A stretch of 6,877 nt of DNA from CAZCDM01 sp964497475 (GCA_964497475.1 CAZCDM010000129.1:1-6877), one strand, 5' to 3'; shown: positions 1-4,689, counted from the first letter of the stretch. Notes: generated from the sequence alone by a model not told the origin. Program-made: numbers and translations.

Positions 1-108
1 CTTGTAAAACAAAGACTTACAGCGCAATCCAAAGGGGATGTCGAAGTCAGGTCCACCTACTTCTACCCCAAGATCGCAACCGGCATGGTCCTCAAACCGC
101 TCGATTGA
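1..108 (+). CDS. 3' end of an unidentified gene (partial)
   Basis: Frame 1 is open from the window edge to a TGA at 106-108, giving 35 residues that end ...KIATGMVLKPLD. The 5' part lies outside the window. The tail has no motif, membrane segment or anchor that I recognise, so I assign no function. It has mixed composition and lacks the Arg/Pro-rich look of out-of-frame translations in this GC-rich DNA, which favours a real C-terminus. No U-tract terminator follows; the nearest structure is the palindrome at 175-194. A chance open stretch at the edge cannot be excluded. Confidence 0.5.
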   Translation, partial: LVKQRLTAQSKGDVEVRSTYFYPKIATGMVLKPLD

Positions 109-174
109 CCTTGCACGATGGATCGTAGTCGAGCTGCGCACAGCCGAGGGCGCCACACGATAAATCACAGACCG

Positions 175-194
175 TGCCTATGCTTGCATAGGCA
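175..194. repeat. 20-bp palindrome (9-bp arms, TT centre)
   Basis: TGCCTATGC and GCATAGGCA flank a central TT, a perfect inverted repeat. It lies 67 nt after the stop of the upstream partial gene. No T-run follows, so it is not a standard intrinsic terminator. It could be an operator half-site pair, a REP-type hairpin or a weak transcript-end structure. Confidence 0.65.
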
Positions 195-241
195 TGTTGG
201 CAAGGTATGCGGTGATTCTGGTTGCAGCGGGTTGCGCCTCT

Positions 242-272
242 GGCTGGCGAGGCTCCCATCCCGCCTGCGTTA
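242..272. repeat. 31-bp hairpin repeat, copy 1
   Basis: This copy matches the unit at 370-400 at 27 of 31 positions by direct comparison. It starts GGCTGGCG, has the shared core TCCCATCCCGCC, and can fold on itself because the GC-rich ends are nearly complementary. The two copies are in the same orientation, about 128 bp apart. Confidence 0.7.
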
Positions 273-282
273 AGGATGAGTA

Positions 283-308
283 TGCGGTGGGACAGGAGCC
301 CCACCGCA
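283..308. repeat. Hairpin with 9-bp GC-rich stem
   Basis: TGCGGTGGG (283-291) is the exact reverse complement of CCCACCGCA (300-308), leaving an 8-nt loop. There is no following T-tract. It sits between the two 31-bp repeat copies. Confidence 0.65.
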
Positions 309-322
309 CGGAGATTGTGTAG

Positions 323-342
323 CCCAGCCGCCCCCGGCTGGG
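323..342. repeat. Hairpin with 8-bp stem and C4 loop
   Basis: CCCAGCCG (323-330) pairs exactly with CGGCTGGG (335-342) around CCCC. A similar CAGCCCCGGCTGGG motif recurs at 1664-1677, so this may belong to a dispersed family of short GC-rich intergenic palindromes. Confidence 0.6.
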
Positions 343-369
343 GTATGACCTGCCTGCCCGCTTGGATAA

Positions 370-400
370 GGCTGGCGGGGTTCCCATCCCGCCAGCGTGA
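370..400. repeat. 31-bp hairpin repeat, copy 2
   Basis: Direct-orientation copy of the unit at 242-272 with four mismatches. In this copy the self-complementarity is cleaner: GCTGGCGG (371-378) pairs with CCGCCAGC (388-395). The mismatches relative to copy 1 fall partly in the stem, so the two copies have drifted. Confidence 0.7.
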
Positions 401-436
401 CGGCCTGCATATGGATTGGAATATTTCAAAAACCTC

Positions 437-464
437 TTGACTCGCCCGGGGCTTGCGGTACAAT
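437..464 (+). promoter_or_regulatory. Sigma70-type promoter of the B12 riboswitch transcript
   Basis: A -35 box TTGACT (437-442) and a -10 box TACAAT (459-464) are separated by 16 bp; each differs from consensus at one position. Predicted initiation about 7 nt after the -10 box falls at 470-472, exactly where helix P1 of the cobalamin aptamer begins (471). This coincidence is strong support that it is the real promoter and that the transcript carries the riboswitch at its extreme 5' end. Confidence 0.8.
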
Positions 465-470
465 CCTTCG

Positions 471-673
471 CGTTGCAGGTGGTCGGGGTAACCCGATCGA
501 CAACAGGGAAGGCCGTGCAAATCGGCCGCGGACGCGCCGCTGTAACCGGTGACGACCGTCGCGAAGACCACTGACTGCGTGCGTTACGCAGCCGGGAAGG
601 TGCGGCGGGAGGCACGGGGCGATTTTTCGAGATCGCCCCGACGACCCGGAAGCCAGAAGACCTGCCTGCAACG
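471..673 (+). ncRNA. Cobalamin (vitamin B12) riboswitch aptamer
   Basis: Conserved cobalamin-riboswitch blocks occur in order. GGGAA is at 506-510, followed by a GGCCG...CGGCC hairpin (511-526). The core strand GCGGACGCGCCGCTGTAA is at 528-545. Next come ACCACTG (567-573), GCCGGGAAGG (591-600) and a hairpin 616-623/632-639. GACCCGGAAGCCAG leads into the B12 box (about 651-666, AGCCAGAAGACCTGCC). The closing helix P1 is a perfect 9-bp pairing of CGTTGCAGG (471-479) with CCTGCAACG (665-673). An extra 6-bp hairpin (575-580/586-591) fits a peripheral arm. Cobalamin riboswitches normally reduce expression of downstream B12 uptake, synthesis or B12-independent isozyme genes when cobalamin is plentiful. 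Here the first downstream gene is a PEP-CTERM exported protein at 966. The cobalamin subtype (AdoCbl or hydroxo/methyl-Cbl) cannot be told by eye. Confidence 0.95.
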
Positions 674-712
674 AACCTGGTCGAGCCTTCGCGACCCTCC
701 GAGGCAGGCAGG
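661..712 (+). promoter_or_regulatory. Candidate expression platform: helix competing with P1
   Basis: CCTGCCTGC (661-669), which includes the end of the B12 box and part of the P1 3' strand, is the exact reverse complement of GCAGGCAGG (704-712). The two pairings are mutually exclusive: forming 661-669/704-712 dismantles P1 and the B12 box. This is the layout expected of a riboswitch switch helix. No T-run terminator follows closely, so the output could be translational, Rho-dependent or through long-range structure. Pairing is seen in the sequence; the switching role is inferred. Confidence 0.5.
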
Positions 713-965
713 CCCCAGGACGCCTTCGCGGTAGCAGTGCACCTGCCGCGCCCATCGGCGTTCTGCCCTGTTCCCCCGGACTCGCGCAAGGGCCGGTCTA
801 CCGAGCCGATCGCGCGTGCTGATCGGCGGCGGGATGTCCCGTCGTGCAGTCTCTCGGAGCCGCCCCCAGGTGAACAAACGACGTGAGCGGTCCCGCGAGC
901 CCCGCCCTCACGCCGTCGAAACCCGGAGGGCCGATACGCCTCAAAACGAGGCAGGAGATTTTGCA
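674..965 (+). other. Long structured 5' leader between aptamer and first gene
   Basis: These 292 bases hold no convincing gene. An in-frame upstream extension of the downstream ORF (from 816) is Arg-rich and has no Shine-Dalgarno site. The RNA is predicted to be structured: stems at 805-811/821-827, 830-834/837-841, 879-883/914-918 with an inner bulged TGAG/CTCA helix, and 938-942/948-952. The length is unusual, since cobalamin riboswitches commonly sit much closer to the gene they control. Either the leader contains a second regulatory element or it is the expression platform itself. Confidence 0.6.
938..957 (+). promoter_or_regulatory. Hairpin abutting the Shine-Dalgarno site of the first gene
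   Basis: GCCTC (938-942) pairs with GAGGC (948-952) around AAAAC. The Shine-Dalgarno AGGAG (953-957) follows immediately, 8 nt before the ATG at 966. GGCAGG (950-955), overlapping this site, is complementary to CCTGCC in the B12 box (661-666), so a long-range pairing could link ligand binding to ribosome access. The ribosome site is solid; the regulatory reading is speculative. Confidence 0.5.
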
Positions 966-1526
966 ATGAAGATGTTTGCAATGGTTACCGTAGTATTGCT
1001 GTCGGCTTCTTTCGCTGGAGCATACGACCTCAGTGATGTGGTTCTGGAAGGAACCTACGGCAGCGGAGCGAACACCGGCTTGTTAATGGTGGACTTCTGG
1101 CCCAACGCCGATTCACCCACGAACACAGTCGACAGTTTCGCTTTCGGCGTGCAGTTTGATGGGACAATCAATGGTTTCGCTCTGATGGACATCGTTGCTG
1201 CTAACGAAAGCGACTTCACCTATGCCGAAAGCGGTGGTTTCCTGAACGACATCTGGTACACCGATTCGGAAGGTACGGATTACCACACCACATACAACTG
1301 GGACGCCAGCTGGTGGAGCCAATGGAACTCCTCTGACTTTGGTGAAACCTGGGGATTTGGCGGTGGGGCCGCCGCCGACTCCTACGGGAACGGCGACACG
1401 CTGGGCTGGTTGGGCAAACCGGGCAGTGACATGACCAGCGCACCTGTGACCCCCGTCCCCGAGCCTGCGACGATGGGTCTGCTGGGCATCGGCGGGCTGG
1501 CGCTGCTGCGTCGACGAAGCCGCTGA
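966..1526 (+). CDS. Small Trp-rich PEP-CTERM exported protein, first gene of the B12-riboswitch module
   Basis: The 186-aa product has a signal peptide (residues 1-19, MKMFAMVTVV...FAGA, cleavage likely before Y20) and a classic PEP-CTERM anchor: PEP at 165-167, hydrophobic segment about 169-181, and RRR at 182-184. In PEP-CTERM systems this tail is processed by an exosortase, so the mature protein should be outside the inner membrane, at the surface or in exopolymer. The 145-residue middle is acidic and aromatic, with a dense Trp/Tyr stretch at 97-148 (WWSQW at 116-120, GETW at 126-129, GDTLGW at 143-148). From memory, W..YW...DG..W...GA....DGD..GW patterns occur in surface proteins following cobalamin riboswitches; this protein fits loosely and I could not verify it. 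ATG 966 is chosen because AGGAG lies 8 nt upstream and a signal peptide follows; an in-frame start at 816 would bury it. Third-position G+C is only about half in the first 30 codons. Role in cobalamin binding or uptake is inference from the riboswitch. Confidence 0.9.
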   Translation: MKMFAMVTVVLLSASFAGAYDLSDVVLEGTYGSGANTGLLMVDFWPNADSPTNTVDSFAFGVQFDGTINGFALMDIVAANESDFTYAESGGFLNDIWYTDSEGTDYHTTYNWDASWWSQWNSSDFGETWGFGGGAAADSYGNGDTLGWLGKPGSDMTSAPVTPVPEPATMGLLGIGGLALLRRRSR

Positions 1527-1542
1527 GTCTACAGACTCTTTC
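1525..1542 (+). terminator. Weak terminator-like hairpin overlapping the stop codon
   Basis: GAGTCT (1525-1530) and AGACTC (1533-1538) form a short palindrome that overlaps the TGA stop (1524-1526) and runs into TTTC. The stem is only about 5 bp with a 4-nt loop and the T-run is three long, so at most partial termination is expected. It could separate strong expression of the first gene from the rest of the module. Confidence 0.25.
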
Positions 1543-1750
1543 GCGATTGAACGGACCGTCGTGCGTGGCGCAGCAGGTGTGGCCTGGCCGACCCCCGGCT
1601 GAGTCAACCCGCTGCGTCACGCCGACGTCGTTGTACGCAGGAACGTCGCAACGCCCTGAGCTCAGCCCCGGCTGGGCCAATACCGGCATCTGCGAAACAA
1701 ACAGATTTTCGCGAGCAACGAGTTGCTCGCCCTACGAGTGAGGTTTGAAT
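1527..1750. other. Intergenic spacer with palindromes between the two PEP-CTERM genes
   Basis: The 224-bp spacer has no convincing coding potential. It holds the palindrome CTGAGCTCAG (1656-1665), a CAGCCCCGGCTGGG motif (1664-1677) like the hairpin at 323-342, and an 8-bp stem GCGAGCAA/TTGCTCGC (1711-1718/1723-1730). I see no good promoter, so read-through from the riboswitch promoter is the simplest source of transcript for the next gene. The spacer is long for an operon, and an independent promoter cannot be excluded. Confidence 0.55.
1711..1730. repeat. Hairpin just upstream of the second PEP-CTERM gene
   Basis: GCGAGCAA (1711-1718) pairs perfectly with TTGCTCGC (1723-1730) across a CGAG loop. 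It lies 9 nt upstream of the GAGG ribosome site (1740-1743) of the gene starting at 1751. No T-tract follows. It may be a dispersed intergenic repeat or an mRNA-stabilising 5' structure after processing. Confidence 0.6.
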
Positions 1751-2731
1751 ATGCTCCGTCCGATTATGACATTTTCGCTTGCCGTCCTCCTGGCTGGGAC
1801 TGCCCTCGCTGCCGACCCCTGGGCAGACGAGGTGGTCTCTTCAGAGACCTTCGGGCCTTTCCACAGCAGCGCGCTATGGTCCGACCCCGCAGCCGTTCTG
1901 GGCAAGCCCAACACCATGGACCGCGACGACCAGCGGGGAGATTTCACGGAATGGGGACCGATGCGCGAGCTGCACCTGTGCTTCGCTGCCTGGTACGCGG
2001 GCTCGAACAATCTTGCCGACCTGGATACGATCAACGGTGGGACGAACAACGGCCTGGGGCTGCAAAAGGGTGGACAGCTTGTTGTGGCTTTCGACGAACC
2101 CGTCGAGGACAACCCCGCGGATACGAACTTCGGCGTGGACCTGATCGTCCATGGGAACAGTTTTTTTGAAGGCGCAGGCGGCGTGACGCAGTACGACACG
2201 GACATGGGCACCTATACGCTGAAGTCCAACGGCGCGATCCTGGCCGAGCCCTTGACCGTCAGCGTCGCCCAGAGCCAGGACGGCCCCTGGTGGACTTTCC
2301 CGACCACCCGCGCCGACGCATTGTTTCCCACGAACCCCTGGGCGTGGGATGCCGATGCGGGCGACTGGGACGTCTCGGCGGAACTGGACTGGACCAAGGC
2401 GGTCGATCCGTCCCTGACGGAGGCTGACTTCGCCGGGCTGACCGGCGCCGAGGCCATCTCCCTCTACGACGGCTTGGCCGGCGGGGCGGGGTTTGACCTC
2501 GCGGACCTCGCCGAGTACGACGACATTCCCGTTGACCCCGTAACCGGACGCAAGTGGATCCAATACGTCAAGGTCACCGATCCCGATGGATGGGGCGGTG
2601 AAATTACCGGCTTTGTCGATGCCATCCCCGAACCGACCTCCCTTGCCCTGTTGAGTCTGGGCGGACTGACGATGCTTTGGCGCCGTCGAAAGATGCACAT
2701 ACAATCCGAGCCCACCGATCAATCTTCTTGA
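1751..2731 (+). CDS. PEP-CTERM surface protein, candidate cobalamin-module component
   Basis: The 326-aa product has a signal peptide (residues 1-20, ending TALA before ADPWADEVV) and a PEP-CTERM tail (IPEP at 292-295, hydrophobic segment, WRRRK). Unusually, 12 polar residues (MHIQSEPTDQSS) follow the Arg/Lys cluster. The extracellular part opens DPWADEVVS...DPAAVLGKP (22-53) and contains GGQLVVAFDEPVEDNP (107-122) and FGVDLIVHGNSFFE (127-140). It ends in KWIQYVKVTDPDG...GEITGFVDAI just before the anchor. This reads as a beta-sandwich-like surface domain. From memory, a family with PFAD.VVSY...DP..VLG.P, L.F..PI.DDP.NPFG.DF.VFGN and YVRVT signatures recurs beside cobalamin riboswitches; this is unverified. 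Conserved acidic and aromatic residues would suit ligand or calcium binding. ATG 1751 has GAGG seven bases upstream; a TTG at 1745 is the alternative. Likely co-transcribed with the gene at 966. Confidence 0.91.
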   Translation: MLRPIMTFSLAVLLAGTALAADPWADEVVSSETFGPFHSSALWSDPAAVLGKPNTMDRDDQRGDFTEWGPMRELHLCFAAWYAGSNNLADLDTINGGTNNGLGLQKGGQLVVAFDEPVEDNPADTNFGVDLIVHGNSFFEGAGGVTQYDTDMGTYTLKSNGAILAEPLTVSVAQSQDGPWWTFPTTRADALFPTNPWAWDADAGDWDVSAELDWTKAVDPSLTEADFAGLTGAEAISLYDGLAGGAGFDLADLAEYDDIPVDPVTGRKWIQYVKVTDPDGWGGEITGFVDAIPEPTSLALLSLGGLTMLWRRRKMHIQSEPTDQSS

Positions 2732-2745
2732 AAGGAATGCCTGGC

Positions 2746-2774
2746 TTGGGTCCGGCACTGCCAGCCGGGCCCAG
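2746..2774 (+). other. Strong GC-rich hairpin between PEP-CTERM and pseudopilin genes
   Basis: TTGGGTCCGGC (2746-2756) pairs with GCCGGGCCCAG (2764-2774), an 11-bp stem with two G-U pairs and a 7-nt loop. It lies in the 58-bp gap 15 nt after the stop at 2731 and 15 nt before the ATG at 2790. The downstream bases are CCGGCACCCCTTTGC rather than a T-run, so it is not a canonical terminator. It may attenuate transcription or protect the upstream mRNA 3' end, lowering pseudopilin expression relative to the PEP-CTERM proteins. Confidence 0.6.
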
Positions 2775-2789
2775 CCGGCACCCCTTTGC

Positions 2790-3677
2790 ATGGCAAGAGT
2801 GATGAAGCATCATGTCCCAGCAGCCGCACCCGGTCGTTTTTCTCGCCGATACAGCCTCTGCAATCGATCTTGTACCGCCGGCAGACCCTTTCACCACAAG
2901 AACATTCTGTACGGCTTACCCCTACACGGTTTTACCCTCGTCGAGCTGCTGGTCGTCATTGCGATCATCTCTCTGCTGGTGTCCATTCTTCTGCCTTCCC
3001 TGAACAAGGCCAAGGATCTCGCACGTCGTGCCATGTGCCTCAGCAATCTCCGACACATGGGTGTTGCCGTCAATGGGTACACCTGCAACTGGAATGGCTT
3101 TTTCCCCCCAGCACAGTACAGCCGGGGGGATACCCAGTACGGCTGGGATTTCACACGCACCTGGCAGGACGGTCAATGGAACTATCAGGCGGGGCTGATC
3201 TGGGCGGAAGGGACCACGGAGAAAATTCAGCAGTGTCCGGGGTTCACGGGTGATGCGATGTGGGGCGGCGACCGCTACACGGGGTATAATTACAACACCA
3301 GCTACCTCGGCGGGCCTACCGAACCGCTGGGCGGGTGGGCACCGGGGGCCGGACCAAGCCTGGCGAATATCGATAGCATCCATAGTCCTGCGGAGTGTGC
3401 GGGCTTTGGCGATGGAGAATACGGACCCGGCCAAGCCAATAAGTTCATGCGTGCCCCCTGGGCCGGAGGCCCGGGCGATGCCAATTTCGGCAATGCCGGA
3501 CGGTCCGCTGGCACACAGGGGTTTCGACACCTGGACACCACGTGCGTGGGCTTTACTGATGGCCATGCCGATACCATCGAAACCCGGCATACGAATACCT
3601 ACAGCGCAATCCAATACAAGATCGATCCAAACTGTGGTTTTCTGAGTGAAGACAACAGCCTGTACGACTTGGAATAG
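2790..3677 (+). CDS. Type II pseudopilin-like exported protein with H-X9-DG C-terminal motif
   Basis: The product is 295 aa from ATG 2790. A prepilin peptidase site is clear: G47 followed by FTLVE, with Glu at +5 (E52), then hydrophobic helix LLVVIAIISLLVSILL and the amphipathic LNKAKDLARRAMCLSNLRHMG typical of planctomycete pseudopilin-like proteins. The C-terminal half is Trp/Gly/Tyr-rich and carries H247-X9-D257-G258 (HLDTTCVGFTDG), the H-X9-DG motif, then GFLSEDNSLYDLE at the end. These proteins are processed by prepilin peptidase and exported by a type II-like or pseudopilus route; individual functions are mostly unknown. The leader is oddly long (47 residues; 43 if ATG 2802 is used) and basic, and neither start has a good Shine-Dalgarno site. 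The gene lies 58 bp after the second PEP-CTERM gene on the same strand, so it probably belongs to the riboswitch-led unit. It ends 4 bp from the convergent reductase stop, with no visible terminator. Confidence 0.92.
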   Translation: MARVMKHHVPAAAPGRFSRRYSLCNRSCTAGRPFHHKNILYGLPLHGFTLVELLVVIAIISLLVSILLPSLNKAKDLARRAMCLSNLRHMGVAVNGYTCNWNGFFPPAQYSRGDTQYGWDFTRTWQDGQWNYQAGLIWAEGTTEKIQQCPGFTGDAMWGGDRYTGYNYNTSYLGGPTEPLGGWAPGAGPSLANIDSIHSPAECAGFGDGEYGPGQANKFMRAPWAGGPGDANFGNAGRSAGTQGFRHLDTTCVGFTDGHADTIETRHTNTYSAIQYKIDPNCGFLSEDNSLYDLE

Positions 3678-3681
3678 CCGC

Positions 3682-4689
3682 CTATCGTTCGAGTTCGACG
3701 CGGTCGAGGGCTTGGTTGATCTGTCGAATCTCGCCATCGGTCAGTTCGAGGTTCATCGCCGCTGCGTTGTCGCAGGCCTGGGCGGCATTGCGGGCCCCGA
3801 CGATCGGGGCTGTGATGCCCTGCCGCGCGATCGTCCAGGCGATGACCAGTTGCGGCAGCGTCGCGTCGTGAGCCTCGGCGATGGGGCTGATCTCATCGAG
3901 CAACGCATTGACGCGCTTGATATTCCCCGGCCGGAAGAACGGGTTCTCCCGCCGATGGTCCGTAGCGGGGAATTGATGGTCAGAGGAATACTTGCCCGTC
4001 AGCAGGCCTCGCTGGAGAGGCGAGTAGGGAATCACCGCGACGTTGTGCTCGGCACACCAGGGCAGCACGTCGGCTTCGATGTCTCGCAGGACCATGCTGT
4101 AGGGCGGCTGGGAGGTGCTCAGCGGGCAGACGGCGGTGACCTCGGCCATCTGCTCGGCCGAGTAGTTACTCACGCCGGCGGCGCGGACCTTGCCCTGCTC
4201 GATCAGCCGGGCCACCGCGCCGAAGGACTCGGCGATGGGCGTAATCGGGTCGGGCCAGTGGATCTGCAGGACGTCGATGTAGTCGGTCTTCAGCCGGCGG
4301 AGGCTGCGCTCGCATTCCTCGATCACGCTGTCGGGGTGGGCGTACCGCCAGACGGTCAACGGATTGCCGTCGAGGTCTTCGGTGTCGAATCGCTTATCCG
4401 CGCCGAGGGCTGCGCCGTCGATGTCCCATCGCAGGCCGAACTTCGTCAGCAGGACGACATCCTCGCGCGATCGGCCCTGCAGGGCCTCGGCCACGAGCTG
4501 CTCGCTCCGGCCGAAGCCATACACCGGCGCCGTATCGATGGCCGTAATGCCCTCATCGAGGCTGGTGCGGATGGCATCGATGGCGTCGTCGTGTTCCTGC
4601 CCGCCCCACAGCCACCCGCCAATGCCCCACGCGCCGTAGATCATGGGCGAAATTACAATGTCACTCTGTCCAAGCGTTCGTGTCGTCAT
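3682..4689 (-). CDS. Aldo/keto reductase
   Basis: The 335-aa product is a full-length aldo/keto reductase, a cytosolic NAD(P)H-dependent carbonyl/aldehyde oxidoreductase with a TIM-barrel fold. The catalytic tetrad can be read directly: D52 and Y57 in AIDTAPVYGFGRSE, K83 in LLTKFG, and H144 in LQIHWPD. A typical cofactor-binding end is present (APIVGARNAAQACDNAAA). The overall look (W..GG..WGG..., HWPDP.TPI.E, GVSNYS.EQM) is that of the broad Tas/YajO-like group, which acts on many sugars and aldehydes, so the substrate cannot be named. ATG 4689 is chosen because GGAAAGGA lies 5 nt upstream and the family N-terminus MTTRTLG..DI.IS.M.YG begins there; the longer in-frame ORF to 5067 overlaps the amidohydrolase and is Arg/Pro-rich nonsense. 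It lies 125 bp downstream of the amidohydrolase on the same strand and may be co-transcribed with it, though the gap contains repeats. Confidence 0.94.
   Translation of the reverse strand: MTTRTLGQSDIVISPMIYGAWGIGGWLWGGQEHDDAIDAIRTSLDEGITAIDTAPVYGFGRSEQLVAEALQGRSREDVVLLTKFGLRWDIDGAALGADKRFDTEDLDGNPLTVWRYAHPDSVIEECERSLRRLKTDYIDVLQIHWPDPITPIAESFGAVARLIEQGKVRAAGVSNYSAEQMAEVTAVCPLSTSQPPYSMVLRDIEADVLPWCAEHNVAVIPYSPLQRGLLTGKYSSDHQFPATDHRRENPFFRPGNIKRVNALLDEISPIAEAHDATLPQLVIAWTIARQGITAPIVGARNAAQACDNAAAMNLELTDGEIRQINQALDRVELER

Larger units (their letters stand above)
109..436. other. Noncoding hairpin-rich intergenic region
   Basis: I see no credible gene in these 328 bases; frames open here give Arg/Pro/Ser-rich low-complexity peptides without a ribosome site. 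Several inverted repeats are visible: a 20-bp palindrome at 175-194, a 9-bp stem at 283-291/300-308, an 8-bp stem with a C4 loop at 323-330/335-342, and two copies of a 31-bp self-complementary unit at 242-272 and 370-400. The spacing resembles clustered REP-type or BIME-like intergenic elements. The region ends at the -35 box of the riboswitch promoter. Transcription termination of the upstream gene may also occur here, but no classical terminator is evident. Confidence 0.7.

Noticed and set aside
242..400. CRISPR array
   Set aside because: Only two imperfect repeat copies, about 128 bp apart, with other hairpins instead of uniform spacers, and no cas gene in view.
816..965. N-terminal extension of the first PEP-CTERM protein from an earlier in-frame start
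   Set aside because: It would bury the signal peptide behind 50 Arg-rich residues, and only ATG 966 has a Shine-Dalgarno site at proper spacing.
178..981. 267-aa open frame on the minus strand across the riboswitch and leader
   Set aside because: Low-complexity Arg/Ser/Pro peptide; the region is explained on the plus strand by a promoter, a cobalamin aptamer and a structured leader.
1874..2791. 305-aa open frame on the minus strand opposite the second PEP-CTERM gene
   Set aside because: Antisense shadow without motifs; the plus strand has a signal peptide, PEP-CTERM anchor and ribosome site.
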